A stretch of DNA of 64,000 bases from positions 2,046,001-2,110,000 of the forward strand of contig CBDANJ010000008.1 in the NCBI GenBank assembly GCA_965197545.1, written 5' to 3'. The position numbers were made by a program, and so were the translations under genes. This document shows positions 25,277-34,431 of the stretch, piece by piece. Positions within the stretch are counted from its first letter, which is position 1; every line of letters begins with the position of its first letter. This DNA comes from CATOSP01 sp965197545 (GTDB lineage: Bacteria > Chloroflexota > Dehalococcoidia > Lucifugimonadales > UBA3495). The notes under the pieces are model-generated. The model had not been told where the DNA came from, searched no databases, and worked only from the letters and a program-made list of their open reading frames with translations.

Positions 25277-25924
25277 TCAGTCCACCGACACCATCCCGTG
25301 CTTCACCGCAAATCTCACCAGCCCCGCCAGGTCGTGGATATCCAGCTTGGACATCAGACTCGCCCTGTGCTTCTCCACGGTCTTCGCGCTGATTATCAGG
25401 TCTTGGGCTATGGAGCTATTGGTCCCGCCCTCCGCCAGAAGTTGCAGCACCTCGCTCTCGCGACGAGTCAACCGTTCAAGCTCGCTCGGTTCTTCGGCCC
25501 CGTCCTGCCGGGAGAGCGCTTCGCCGACGATTGACCCGGCTATGGGCGGGCTCAGGTAGGTCTCACCCCTCATTGCGGCCCGCACCGCCAGGAGCAATTC
25601 TTCCCCGATCGCCCGTTTGAGGACGTACCCTCGCGCACCCCGGCGCAGGGCCTGCCTGACCATCGCGTCGTCGGCGTGCATTGAGAGCATGACCACCTGT
25701 GTGTGGGGTAAACGGGTGTGAATCTGTTCGGTTGCCTGAATCCCATTCATGCGGGGCATGGATATGTCCATAACAGCGATATCCGGGCCCAGACTCTCCG
25801 CCAATTCCACTGCTTCCTGGCCGTTTTCAGCCTCGCCCACCACCACAATGTCTTCGGCTTTCTCGAGCAGCATTCTAATGCCCTGCCGCACCAGATGGTG
25901 ATCGTCGGCGACAATTACACGGAC
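25277..25924 (-). CDS. NarL/FixJ-type response regulator
   Basis: A 215-residue DNA-binding regulator. Receiver domain: Asp8/Asp9 (VADDH), phospho-acceptor Asp54 (VMDISMPRM), switch Ser (MLSMHADD) and Lys (VLKRAIG). Output: LuxR-type helix-turn-helix with LTRRESEVLQLLAEGGTNSSIAQDL and the recognition helix SAKTVEKHRASL. The frame is open to 26011, overlapping the kinase gene, but ATG 25924 has a GAGGGGGCGG site and starts at the first receiver strand. It is encoded 14 bases after the kinase stop and is its cognate partner. Likely targets are the neighbouring stress genes, by inference. Confidence 0.92.
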   Translation of the reverse strand, partial: VRVIVADDHHLVRQGIRMLLEKAEDIVVVGEAENGQEAVELAESLGPDIAVMDISMPRMNGIQATEQIHTRLPHTQVVMLSMHADDAMVRQALRRGARGYVLKRAIGEELLLAVRAAMRGETYLSPPIAGSIVGEALSRQDGAEEPSELERLTRRESEVLQLLAEGGTNSSIAQDLIISAKTVEKHRASLMSKLDIHDLAGLVRFAVKHGMVSVD

Positions 25925-25938
25925 CATTTCCGCCCCCT

Positions 25939-27600
25939 CTAACTGCTTTTCACCGGGACAAAACCCACGACTCTGGCTCCATGACCGGGGTCCGATTGAA
26001 TATCGATCCACCCTCCCAGGAGTTCAAACCGCTCCTGCATTCCGATGAGACCGATTCCCGTAGAATTCCCTGGTTCCCTAGGTCCTCTATGGTGTACGAA
26101 TCCTTTTCCGTTGTCTGCCACAGACAGACTGACCATCTCCTTGTGCCCTTGAAGCTCGACGGTCACCGTATTCGCCCCGGCGTGCCGGGCCACGTTGGTT
26201 AAGGCCTCTTGCAGGAAGCGGTATAGGCAAATGGTCACGGCGTCGGGCAGGTCGAACGAGTCCTCCCCAGAATAGGCGATGTCCAGGTGGGTGCGTTGGG
26301 CAAACTCCCGGCAGTATCCCTCCAGCGTGTCGTTCAACCCCACGGCGTCCAATTCCGGCGGTCTCAAGCCCCGGGCGAGTAGCCGGATCTTCTCCATGGT
26401 CTCTTCCGTCAGGTCCACGGCGCCGGCAATCGTGTCCCGTAGAGGTCCTTCATTGTCAGCCATGTCGGAATGCACAAGTCCGAGGCTGATCTTCAATGCC
26501 GTCAGGGCCTGTCCCGCTTCGTCGTGCAGTTCCCGGGAGACCCTATGGCGCTCCTCCTCTTCCTCGGACACCACCCGCATGGTCAAGAGCCGCAGCCTCT
26601 CCCGCTCCCGCTCCAATTGTTGGAACAGGCGTGCATTGGCTATCGCCCCGGATATCTGGGCTCCAACGCTCTCGGCCAGATCCACGTCCCGCTCGGTGTA
26701 AGCTTCGGCCCTCGTTGATTCCAGGTGCAGTACACCGATCACCTCATCGCGGGATATAAGGGGTACGGACAAGAACGAACGGTATCCGGCCTCGAAAGCC
26801 GGTAGCGGTCCGGTGAATTGCTGCCGAAGGTCGTCGATATCCCTGGGCTGGATCAGCAGCCCGGACCTGCGGCGGATGACCTCCTCGGTCAAAGAACTGG
26901 CGAGGGCCGCCACGTCGCCCCGCCGCCGCTGCGCGACATCACCACCGCTAACGTAGGCAGTGGTAAACACGTCCCGCTCCGGTTCCGCGATGGTGATCAC
27001 GATTCGCTCGAAATCGATCAACTCATGTACCTGCAGGGCGAAGGGTTCGTAGACCTCCTCCACGTTTAGCGAGGAACTGATGATACGTCCGATCATGGCC
27101 AAACGCCGGACCCGCTCTTCCGAGTCTTTGCGGTCGGTGATATCTCTTAGCACGGCCAGAGTGGCCGGCTCGCCATTGAAGGTGATTGCGACGGCGGATG
27201 ACTCAACGGTGCGGACCTGGCCGTTGGTCCGGCGGATTCGGTACTCGTATACGCCGGGTACTGGCTCTCCCCGTTCCCTCGCCAGGGTGCGAGATCGCAC
27301 CGTGGGCCTGTCTTCAGGAATTATGAAATGGTCGAGGGATAGCCCGGCAGCCTGGGACATGTCATCCAGTCCGTGGAGCGACAGGAAGGCGTTGTTTACG
27401 AAGACCCGGGTGGTGCCGACGTTAATGACGATGGCGTCGGCGACGTTCTCGACCGCTGCGCGGTAGTGCTCTTCGCTCTCGCGCACCCTCTCCCAGGCCC
27501 GGTTACGATCGGTCTCGGCCAACTCCATCTCGGAAACGCGCTGGCGCAGCGCCTCCAACTCTCCAAGGAGAAGACTGGTCTCGGCTGGTCTCCGGTCCAC
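25939..27600 (-). CDS. NarX/DegS-type sensor histidine kinase with PAS and GAF domains
   Basis: A 553-residue soluble kinase: N-terminal coiled coil (1-40), PAS (about 42-160, ending DITDRKDSEERV), GAF (about 175-330), HisKA_3 with the phospho-acceptor His359 in SRELHDEAGQALTALK, and HATPase_c (about 455-550) with FLQEALTNVARHAGANTV, SVADNGKGF and GIGLIGMQER. No transmembrane helices, so the signal is sensed inside the cell. The GAF domain has no obvious cysteine pair for an FeS cluster. GTG start at 27600. Paired with the NarL-type regulator 14 bases downstream. Confidence 0.92.
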   Translation of the reverse strand: MDRRPAETSLLLGELEALRQRVSEMELAETDRNRAWERVRESEEHYRAAVENVADAIVINVGTTRVFVNNAFLSLHGLDDMSQAAGLSLDHFIIPEDRPTVRSRTLARERGEPVPGVYEYRIRRTNGQVRTVESSAVAITFNGEPATLAVLRDITDRKDSEERVRRLAMIGRIISSSLNVEEVYEPFALQVHELIDFERIVITIAEPERDVFTTAYVSGGDVAQRRRGDVAALASSLTEEVIRRRSGLLIQPRDIDDLRQQFTGPLPAFEAGYRSFLSVPLISRDEVIGVLHLESTRAEAYTERDVDLAESVGAQISGAIANARLFQQLERERERLRLLTMRVVSEEEEERHRVSRELHDEAGQALTALKISLGLVHSDMADNEGPLRDTIAGAVDLTEETMEKIRLLARGLRPPELDAVGLNDTLEGYCREFAQRTHLDIAYSGEDSFDLPDAVTICLYRFLQEALTNVARHAGANTVTVELQGHKEMVSLSVADNGKGFVHHRGPREPGNSTGIGLIGMQERFELLGGWIDIQSDPGHGARVVGFVPVKSS

Positions 27601-27920
27601 GTCGTATCACCCGCCTACCCAAAGCTGCCCGATCGACTGCTATTATCGATGACTGCCCGCCGGATAGCTATCAATTCTACACCACGCGCCACCCAGTGCA
27701 GAATTCCGGGAATAGTCAGATATGTGGGCCGGTTATTCCGAAGATAGCTGGAGTCCGGGGTTCCTAAGGTCTTCAGGGACTAAGAAACTATCTCAAAACT
27801 GAACGAATAGGCTTAGGCAGAGGCGAAATCCCCCTTAATCCGCCTTTTTCGAAAGGGGTAGACATTTGGGAAGCCTCGTTTTGAGATAGTTGCTAAGAGA
27901 CCTACGCTGGCCTGGACTTC
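27601..27920. other. Intergenic stretch largely filled by a miniature element
   Basis: About 180 bases of the kinase upstream region, with no clear promoter pair, followed by copy B of the miniature element (27781-27896). No gene is supported. Confidence 0.5.
27781..27896 (+). repeat. Miniature inverted-repeat element, copy B of four
   Basis: Starts TAAGAAACTATCTCAAAAC and ends with GTTTTGAGATAGTTGCTAA, the complementary terminal repeat. Interior: CTGAACGAATAGGCTTAGGC, then AATCCCCCTTAATCC and AAAGGGGTAGAC. CTAAG is found at both outer edges (27780 and 27893) and may be, or contain, a target duplication. Confidence 0.85.
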
Positions 27921-28754
27921 CTACCAAGCCCGGAGCGATGAGCCAGTTTCGCCGTCGATCCGGTCGATGAATCGCGACACGCGCTCGCTCAATAACTCAG
28001 GGATTTCGACCTTCATGTTGTGCCCTACTCCGTCAAACGTCTCCAACCTGGCGTTGGGAATTTGGGTTGCCATCAAATGCTGGACTTCCAGGGGAGTGAT
28101 TTCGTCATTCGATGACGCGAGGATGAGAGTGGGCACGTGGATGTTCGGCAGAAGCTCTGTAAGGTCCTCGCTCAAGAGGCAACTCTGGAGAGCAAGGACC
28201 ACCTCAGCCGGGGTCTTCTCTCCTTCGTCCGCGTACCATTCCACAACGCGAGGGTCTACGTCAGGACCGAACCGTCTCTCCGAGTCCGCCAGGAGCCATG
28301 CCCTCGTGCCTGATTCTTTCAGGGTGCGCCGCCATACCGACGCGTCGACGTTTGCCCCCAACTGAGCGAGCCTGGGAGTCGACGCGACCAGAGAAAGGCT
28401 GTGCAACCGCTCTGGGTAGTCGTGGGCGAAACGGATGCTGACTATCCCGCCTGCGGAGGCCCCCACGAGGTGGACCTTTCCGATGCCCAGGGAGTCCAAT
28501 ACGGCCGAAATGTCCGCCGCTAGGTCAGGCAGGTCAAAGAGGCCGTTGGGCGGAGGAGATGTCCCGCCATGGCCTCGCGTGTCGAAGCGTACGACGGGGT
28601 GATGTTGGGCGAGGAGGGGAACCCAGACCCGCCAACGGGCCAAGTTGCCGCCGGCGGCGTGGTGAAGCATGACGGCGCTGTTGTGGCGCCAAGGCTGGGA
28701 GTAATCGTCGATGTGGTAGTGAAACCGTGTGCCTGCTGCGGACAGATACGGCAT
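27921..28754 (-). CDS. Alpha/beta hydrolase
   Basis: A 277-residue hydrolase of the 3-oxoadipate enol-lactonase / haloalkane-type fold group. Oxyanion region HHAAGGNLARW (31-41), RGHGGTSPP (60-68), nucleophile Ser100 in VGASAGG, acid Asp in LASSNDEITP, base His in GVGHNMKVE. The family covers esterases, lactonases and C-C hydrolases; the substrate cannot be told. It is a single gene on the minus strand, flanked by the miniature element downstream. Confidence 0.85.
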   Translation of the reverse strand: MPYLSAAGTRFHYHIDDYSQPWRHNSAVMLHHAAGGNLARWRVWVPLLAQHHPVVRFDTRGHGGTSPPPNGLFDLPDLAADISAVLDSLGIGKVHLVGASAGGIVSIRFAHDYPERLHSLSLVASTPRLAQLGANVDASVWRRTLKESGTRAWLLADSERRFGPDVDPRVVEWYADEGEKTPAEVVLALQSCLLSEDLTELLPNIHVPTLILASSNDEITPLEVQHLMATQIPNARLETFDGVGHNMKVEIPELLSERVSRFIDRIDGETGSSLRAW

Positions 28755-28933
28755 GGACTCACGACCGGAAATAACGTGGGCTCTTGTCTAACGAGGCGGG
28801 TCTTTGTGAGTTCAACGAGACGATAGGTTATATGGCCGGATTTTCGCCAACTTCGGTAGCCATCAGGCGCGGTCAAGTATGCCTTCGGCGGTTGGGGAAC
28901 CGTCTAATCAGGGAGGCGGATGGTTGATTGTGA

Positions 28934-28959
28934 GAAGGCCGCCCACGAGGGCGGCCTTC
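28934..28959. terminator. Rho-independent terminator-like hairpin
   Basis: An 11-bp perfect stem GAAGGCCGCCC / GGGCGGCCTTC with the stable loop ACGA, 16 bases past the stop of the zinc-ribbon gene (minus strand) and upstream of the hydrolase gene. The T-tract is weak. Confidence 0.65.
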
Positions 28960-28975
28960 GTTTGCTGGCTTTCGC

Positions 28976-29263
28976 TTACCGGCGCAGGGCGCTAAAGCAA
29001 TCGCTGCAGTATACCGGCCTGTCTCCCCGGGGCCGGAACGGGACCATGGTGTCCACGCCACACTGGGCGCAAACAGCAGGATGCATTTCCCGCTCGCCGC
29101 CACCGAAGCCACGCTGGGCGTTCCTGCGCGCGCCTCGGCACTCGGGGCAGCGCTTGGGCTCGTTGGTATATCCACGAGAAGCAAAGAACTCCTGCTCCCC
29201 GGCGGTGAAGATGAACGGCGCCCCACATTCTACGCAAGTGAGACTCTTGTCTGAGATCGCCAT
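28976..29263 (-). CDS. Zinc-ribbon protein, CxxC-rich
   Basis: A 95-residue protein with four CxxC knuckles: CVEC near residue 10, CPEC, CAQC and CSDC. The first two flank FTAGEQEFFASRGYTNEPKR, the pattern of the probable zinc-binding (zf-trcl-like) domain found in many Chloroflexi and Deltaproteobacteria; the last two form a second ribbon ending YCSDCFSALRR. The upstream ATG at 29278 lacks a ribosome site, whereas GGAGG sits 9 bases before ATG 29263. A perfect TATAAT lies on the minus strand at 29377-29372, a possible -10 box. Role unknown, perhaps nucleic acid binding. Confidence 0.82.
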   Translation of the reverse strand: MAISDKSLTCVECGAPFIFTAGEQEFFASRGYTNEPKRCPECRGARRNAQRGFGGGEREMHPAVCAQCGVDTMVPFRPRGDRPVYCSDCFSALRR

Positions 29264-29646
29264 CTGGATGGCCTCCATATATTGTGTCTTGGCTCAGTCG
29301 AGGTCATCCGAGGCTAGGGGGCAACGTTTGAACATACCACCAACCGTAAACCTTAACTTGCACCGGAGTTTATTATACCAGATATTAAAGGTTATTAGGG
29401 AAGATGCTCGTGACATTGGCAGGACGATTGCAAAGTTGTTCGATTGTCGCCGTCCCGCTTTGAGACAGCTGGACTCCAGGCTTGGAACCGTGGATTCCCG
29501 CGTTCGCGGGAATCCACGGTTGGAGGCATATTCTACAGTGTGAAAAGACTTTGCAATCTTCCTGGTGACATTGGTTATGAACATGGCATAGCCCGACGAA
29601 AACGAGAACGCCGTCACTCTAGTCCAATCGGTAAAGGGAACAGGAA
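29264..29646. other. Intergenic stretch between divergent genes, with a miniature element
   Basis: Contains a possible -10 box for the zinc-ribbon gene (TATAAT, minus strand, 29377-29372) and the 145-bp miniature element at 29420-29564. No gene is supported. Confidence 0.5.
29420..29564. mobile_element. 145-bp MITE with 10-bp target duplication
   Basis: The element begins CAGGACGATTGCAAAGT and ends with the complement of CAGGAAGATTGCAAAGT, a 17-bp terminal inverted repeat with one mismatch. It is flanked on both sides by the direct repeat GTGACATTGG (29410-29419 and 29565-29574), a 10-bp target duplication as made by IS4-like transposases. The centre is a hairpin, CCGTGGATTCCCGCG / CGCGGGAATCCACGG. 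It encodes nothing. Confidence 0.85.
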
Positions 29647-29877
29647 TTGCTGGCATTATTTGGGTCTATCGCGGTGGCCATGATGTTCGTTAGCTATTGG
29701 CTGGAGGGACGCTCCAAGTGGATGGTGCTGGTCTTCGCCGCGGGTTGCGCCTTGACGTCGGTCTATAGCGGCCTGGTAGCGGCATACCCGGTCACCGTCA
29801 TCGAGGCGCTGTGGTCGCTGATCGCGTTGCGGCGGTTCATGATGCGCCACCGTGAAGAGTCGCTAGTGATAGAATAA
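29647..29877 (+). CDS. Small CBU_0592-like membrane protein
   Basis: A 76-residue protein with two to three membrane helices: LALFGSIAVAMMFVSYWLEG (2-21), SKWMVLVFAAGCALTSVYSGL (23-43) and TVIEALWSLIALRRFMM (49-65), then a short charged tail. The layout resembles small CBU_0592-family membrane proteins. It starts at TTG 29647 after AAGGGAACAGG, and is 20 bases before the dihydropyrimidinase-like gene, so they may be co-transcribed. Function unknown. Confidence 0.6.
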   Translation: MLALFGSIAVAMMFVSYWLEGRSKWMVLVFAAGCALTSVYSGLVAAYPVTVIEALWSLIALRRFMMRHREESLVIE

Positions 29878-29897
29878 CCGCACAAGGGGGAAGAACT

Positions 29898-31349
29898 ATG
29901 CTGGACATGATAATCAAGGGTGGAACCGTGGTCACATCCTCCGGCGTGGGGGAATGGGACATTGGGATATCCGGGGAACGGATAGCGGCGGTTGCGCTGC
30001 CCGGCCTTCTACCGGAAGAAGGGGCCAGTGTAATTGACGTGACCGGAAAAATCGTTGTACCGGGAGGTATAGAAACCCACGCCCACGCTGCGGCCAACGT
30101 GCAACCTGGCGCGCGGGAGCTGGTGGCTGGTGTGCCCAATGCCGGGCCCATAGAGCATTCATTGGGGGCCATCTGGGGCGGCACAACCACGGTGATTGAT
30201 TTTGCGCCCGTGCCCAATGAAGGCGATCTGGTCAAGGGCATCCACGATTTCATCATTCCCTGGCAAGGTCACGCCTACACCGACTACTCAACGCACTGCA
30301 TTTACAACCAGGCCAGCACGCCAGACGCTATCTCGCGCTACGGGGAATTGGTCGACGCCGGCTTCCCCAGCGTCAAAATCTTTACGACGGACATCCGGCC
30401 GCCTGAAGGCAGGGTCAACTCGTTGACTCCCATCGGAAAAATCGACGCCGGACGCCTTGAAGACGTCATGAACCAGATCGCAAGACACGGCGGCGTGTTG
30501 GCGGTCCACGGTGAAGACGACGAACTGGTAATGTACAACTACCTTCTCGCCCAACAACGTGGTCTCTGGGACTGGTACAACGTACACATGATCCATTCCA
30601 AAGCTGTTGAAGACCTGGCGTTCCGCAGCACGGTTCGCCTGGCCGAACGTACAGGCGCGGGTATGTATTTCGTCCACGTCACTGCCAAGGACGGCCTCGA
30701 CGTGATCTCGGAAGCGCGCAGCAACGGGCTGCCGGTTTACGGTGAGGTGCTGACCCTGGCCCTGTCATTCAACTGCGACCAATACCGGGAACCGGATGGA
30801 ATGAAGTACCACACTTACCCATCCTTGAAGTACGAGGATGACCGCCTGGAGCTTTGGGACGGGCTGCACCGCTCCGACTTGACCTTCACGGCCACTGATA
30901 GCAGCTTCACCACCTACCTGGACAAGATCGCCGGGCGCAACGTGGTGGACGTGCGCGGCGGCAACATCGGCATTGAGATCCGGATGGGAGTCAACTACAC
31001 GGAGGCGGTGGTCAAACGTGGGATGCCGCTACAGCAGTACGCCGACGTCACATCGACCAACGCCGCCAAACTCCTGGGACTCTATCCTCGGAAGGGCGTG
31101 ATCGCGGCGGGGAGCGACGCGGACCTGACGGTCATCGACCCGTCGTTCAAGAAAGCTCTGAAGATGGACGACCTTCACGTGCGGGACTATAGCCCCTGGG
31201 AGGACTGGGAAGTCGAAGGCTGGCCCACCACCGTGCTCCTGCGGGGCAAGGTTATGGTCGACAACGGTCAGTTGCTGGGAACGGCCAACGATGGGCAACT
31301 GATACCCCGGAAGATCGACCCCATGCCCCTTCGCAGACCCGCCTTCTAG
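29898..31349 (+). CDS. Dihydropyrimidinase / hydantoinase family amidohydrolase
   Basis: A 483-residue cyclic-amidohydrolase. The metal motif is HAH in GGIETHAHAA (normally DxHxH), the bridging lysine is in PSVKIFTTD, and further ligands lie in VHGEDDELV and MIHSKAVEDL/YFVHVTA. The start LDMIIKGGTVVTSSGVGEWDIGIS and the closing GSDADLTVIDP are typical. Enzymes of the family open dihydropyrimidines, hydantoins or allantoin; the specificity is not clear. Its TAG stop shares the tetranucleotide CTAG with the stop of the convergent amidohydrolase gene (31346-31349). An AAGGGGGAAGAACT site precedes the ATG. Confidence 0.88.
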   Translation: MLDMIIKGGTVVTSSGVGEWDIGISGERIAAVALPGLLPEEGASVIDVTGKIVVPGGIETHAHAAANVQPGARELVAGVPNAGPIEHSLGAIWGGTTTVIDFAPVPNEGDLVKGIHDFIIPWQGHAYTDYSTHCIYNQASTPDAISRYGELVDAGFPSVKIFTTDIRPPEGRVNSLTPIGKIDAGRLEDVMNQIARHGGVLAVHGEDDELVMYNYLLAQQRGLWDWYNVHMIHSKAVEDLAFRSTVRLAERTGAGMYFVHVTAKDGLDVISEARSNGLPVYGEVLTLALSFNCDQYREPDGMKYHTYPSLKYEDDRLELWDGLHRSDLTFTATDSSFTTYLDKIAGRNVVDVRGGNIGIEIRMGVNYTEAVVKRGMPLQQYADVTSTNAAKLLGLYPRKGVIAAGSDADLTVIDPSFKKALKMDDLHVRDYSPWEDWEVEGWPTTVLLRGKVMVDNGQLLGTANDGQLIPRKIDPMPLRRPAF

Positions 31350-32650
31350 CACACGCCGGGCAAGAACCCCAAGGGCCGGGCTGCGTCTCCGCGAAGCTCA
31401 TCGCGGTCCACGACCTTCCCGGCCTTGATGACGCTTTGGATGTGCCGGCCACCCTTCAGGACCGAGATATCGGCGACCGGGTCCTTGTCCAGGATGAGCA
31501 GGTCGGCCAGCTTTCCGGCTTCGATCACTCCGAGGTCGTCTTCCAACCCCACAACGAAGGCGTTGTCGCGCGTGCAGGCGGAGATAGCCTCCAAGGGTGT
31601 GTAGCCGCCGTACTTGACCATGACCCCGGGCTCGTTGGCGTGCAACTCGCCGTAGGGCATAACCGGGGAGTTTCCGCTGTCGGTGCCGCACAGGACTTTC
31701 AGCCCGAGTTCCCGCGCCCGCTGGAGGACGGTAGCGCCGCCTTCGAGATTGTACTTCATTTGGTCTACCTCACGGTCGCTGCGCCCGAAGTCCCGGCCGT
31801 ATTCCGAGGCATGTTCAAGGAAGGTCAGGGTTGGCATGATGCGGACGCCTGCCTCCGCCACGGCGTCCAAGTCGGATTCCGTGGCCAGGTCGGCGTGAAG
31901 GATCCAGTCAAACCCGGCCTGCGCGGCGGCTCGAGTGGAGTCCGCGCCCCTGGAATGGATCGTAATCCGTGCGTTCCTCCGGTGGGCCTCGTCGGCCACC
32001 GCCTTCAGCTCTTCCTTGGAGATCGTCTGTATATCGCCCCAGGTGCTATCGGCCATCTTGATGAAGTTTACTCCGTGCTTGCACTGGCGGCGCACCTCGG
32101 TGACCATATCCACCACATTGTTGCAAAGCTTACCGTTGACGTGTTCGGGAGTGCCAACCCAGGATGGCTCGTTGTCGGCGATGCTGCCGTAGGTGACGAT
32201 AAACCTACCCGCACAATAGACTCTTGGACCCTCGATCATTCCGGAGTTGATCGCTTCGCGCACCGCCACGTCGATGAACCAGGTCCCGCCGGGAACGCAA
32301 ACGCTGGTCACACCGGACCTAAGGATCGTCTGGGCGTTCCGGGCGGCTCGCAACGTGCTGAACTCGGAACTGACCGTGCCTCTGGCCATGGTGATGCCCG
32401 GCATGGCGGGTTGCCCGAAGGAGAGGTGGCAATGGCCGTCGATCAGTCCGGGCATGATCCACTTGCCGGAAGCGTCGATGGTCGCGACGTTCTCCAGGTC
32501 CTCCACGTTGACGTCCGGCGGCACGCTGCCCACGCTGCGGATGCGGTCCCCTTGAATCACGACCGTGTCGTTATCGACCGGGACTCTTCCCGACCCGTCG
32601 ATCAGGCTCCCGTTACGAATGATAGTAGTCTTCACGCTGTTCGCTGGCAT
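31346..32650 (-). CDS. Amidohydrolase family protein (imidazolonepropionase-like)
   Basis: A 434-residue metal-dependent hydrolase. Metal motif HCH in MPGLIDGHCHLSFG, bridging Lys in VNFIKMADS, ligand His in ARITIHSRG and DWILHAD, and the catalytic Asp in LCGTDSGNSPV. The end LADLLILDKDPVADISVLKGG is usual for the prolidase/imidazolonepropionase branch. The frame is open to 32698, but AGGAGG before ATG 32650 fixes the start (MPANSVKT). It is convergent with the dihydropyrimidinase-like gene, with overlapping stops. Substrate unknown. Confidence 0.88.
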   Translation of the reverse strand: MPANSVKTTIIRNGSLIDGSGRVPVDNDTVVIQGDRIRSVGSVPPDVNVEDLENVATIDASGKWIMPGLIDGHCHLSFGQPAMPGITMARGTVSSEFSTLRAARNAQTILRSGVTSVCVPGGTWFIDVAVREAINSGMIEGPRVYCAGRFIVTYGSIADNEPSWVGTPEHVNGKLCNNVVDMVTEVRRQCKHGVNFIKMADSTWGDIQTISKEELKAVADEAHRRNARITIHSRGADSTRAAAQAGFDWILHADLATESDLDAVAEAGVRIMPTLTFLEHASEYGRDFGRSDREVDQMKYNLEGGATVLQRARELGLKVLCGTDSGNSPVMPYGELHANEPGVMVKYGGYTPLEAISACTRDNAFVVGLEDDLGVIEAGKLADLLILDKDPVADISVLKGGRHIQSVIKAGKVVDRDELRGDAARPLGFLPGVC

Positions 32651-33252
32651 CGCGTCCTCCTGAAAGCTCGGCTGACTATTAATTGACGATTTCCCCAAGC
32701 GGGAATTGTCGACACTAAATAAGGCTTATCCTATCACCTTATCCTTCCCAAGGTAGCCCCGCGGGTGCTCCGTTGGGTATGAGCGCGGCAGCCGGTAGGG
32801 CAAGATGGCGTGCAATCTCCGCCTTCCATGCAGATACGTACTGAAGATACCGAGCGCCATAATATGATGGCTAGTGTCATACCACTGCAATAAAGTTGCG
32901 TATTCGTGATTATCTTTTCTGTAGATAGTAACGTAAAGCGAACATCATAAACTTCGTCTTGACATGAGTCGTGTTGATACTCTAGATTCTCGGCACGGAT
33001 AAGAAGATGTAATTCGCAGGGCACTCGACACCCCCTCTCAAGGTTATCCCCAAGTCGATGGGCGAGGGATTAGAAAGGCCCAGATTTCAAAAAGAATGCC
33101 CTGAGTGAATGGCCGTTCAAACTAGTGGTTCGAAATCTTTGTAATGATGAGTTGATTGGTACTGGGGCTCTGCCCTGACCTACTGGGCCTACGCAGAAAT
33201 TCGCCGAGCAACCCTGCATTTCACCCGTCATAACAAGGAAGTTGGTCTACTA
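32651..33252. other. 600-base stretch without a convincing gene
   Basis: More A+T rich than its surroundings. One 96-codon frame on the minus strand (32734-33024) has no ribosome site and no motif. The stretch ends at the left inverted repeat of the IS5-type element. Confidence 0.5.
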
Positions 33253-34138
33253 GGGCGTGTTTGCAAACTCAGTTGGCGGGGTTAGCCTGGGTGGGATGAA
33301 TAGAATGCAGAGGTGAAGGGAGTGGGAAGAGGCGACTTGACCGACGACCAGTGGCAGAGATTGGAGCCGTTGCTGACAGCGCGGAAGCCAAGGACCGGAC
33401 GACCTAGCAAAGACCATCGCACCATCATAAATGGCATCTTGTGGGTACTGCGCACCGCGGCTTCCCTGCGGGACTTGCCGGAGAGATATGCCCCTTGGCG
33501 CACGGTAACCAGCCGGTTTTACCGGTGGCGTAAGCAGGGGCTGTGGGACCGGCCCTGGCTGAGTTGCAACAGAAGGCTGACACTGCTGGACAGATAGACT
33601 GGGAAGTCCATTATGTGGATGGTACCAACGTTCGGGCGCATCAGGACGCCGCCGGGGCAAAAAGGGGGGGTCAGGCTTTAGGCCGCTCCCCTTTAGGCCG
33701 CTCCCGGGGAAGGTTTGGCACCAGAGTCCAAGGCGCCGGGAAGCCGGTGGTCTCCGTTCTGACCCCCGGGCAACGGCATAAGGCCAGGGTGTTAGAAGAG
33801 TTGATGACCTGCGGGGAGGTGAGGAGGCCGGGGCGCGGGCGTCCGCGAATCAGACCCCTGCGGGTCTGCGGCGACAAAGGTTACAGCCGCCGCAAGATTC
33901 GCGCTTATCTCCGGCGGCGGGGGATTCGCCACGCTATCCTGCGGAAAAGGAATGAATGGCGCAACGGCCCCTTCGACTGGACCCTGTACCGGACCCGCAA
34001 CCCGGTGGAGCGGGCAATCAACAGGCTGAAGCAATTCCGGCGTATCGCAAACCCGGTACGAGAAGAACTTTTGAGAATTACCTGGCGATGCTGCACATCA
34101 GGTCGATTCTACGCTGGTTATAGTTGGCAAACACGCCC
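33253..34138 (+). mobile_element. IS5-family insertion sequence, degenerate
   Basis: An 886-bp element. Left end GGGCGTGTTTGCAAACT (33253 on) and right end the complement of GGGCGTGTTTGCCAACT form a 17-bp inverted repeat with one mismatch. The flanks read CTA on the left and AGG on the right; a target duplication is not clear. The single transposase region inside has several frameshifts. Confidence 0.85.
33313..34124 (+). pseudogene. IS5-family (IS427-type) transposase, frameshifted
   Basis: The first part (33313-33597) is the DUF4096-type N-terminal domain: LTDDQWQRLEPLL, GRPSKDHRTIINGILWVL, RFYRWRKQGLWD. The DDE part is in another frame (from about 33543): HYVDGTNVRAHQ holds the first Asp, VLTPGQRHKA and RVCGDKGYS the second, RNPVERAINRLKQFRRIA the Glu. 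A single ORFA/ORFB frameshift is normal for this group, but here the DDE part also shows an internal deletion around FGTRVQGAG, and near 34050-34080 two one-base insertions spoil the end; correcting them restores the family C-terminus TRYEKNFENYLAMLHI and a stop at 34124. Probably inactive. Confidence 0.8.
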
Positions 34139-34431
34139 AGGTAAAACTCATAGGAGGAAACCATTCTTATGCGAGGTATCCCGACCATAAGTCGACTGCC
34201 TAGGCTCGTCCCGTTCCTGATACTATCAGTCCTGTTCGTGGGTTTAATGAATGCGTCGGACTCGCCTACACCCGTATACGCCGATTGGGACTCGGGAGAG
34301 GACGGAAACCACTTCGAGTTCATTGTCTCCACATCATCAAGCGGATTCAGAACGGTGAACGTGAAAGATTCGGCCTCCACTTACGAGCATAAGAGCGGTG
34401 GTGAGACGGTGATGTTCACCAACTTACACAG

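Noticed and set aside
31436..32686. 416-codon open frame on the plus strand
   Set aside because: It lies antisense to a clear amidohydrolase gene, has no ribosome site and no family motif; long shadow frames are common in GC-rich genes.
32734..33024. 96-codon frame on the minus strand in a gap
   Set aside because: No ribosome site, unusual residue composition, no family resemblance.
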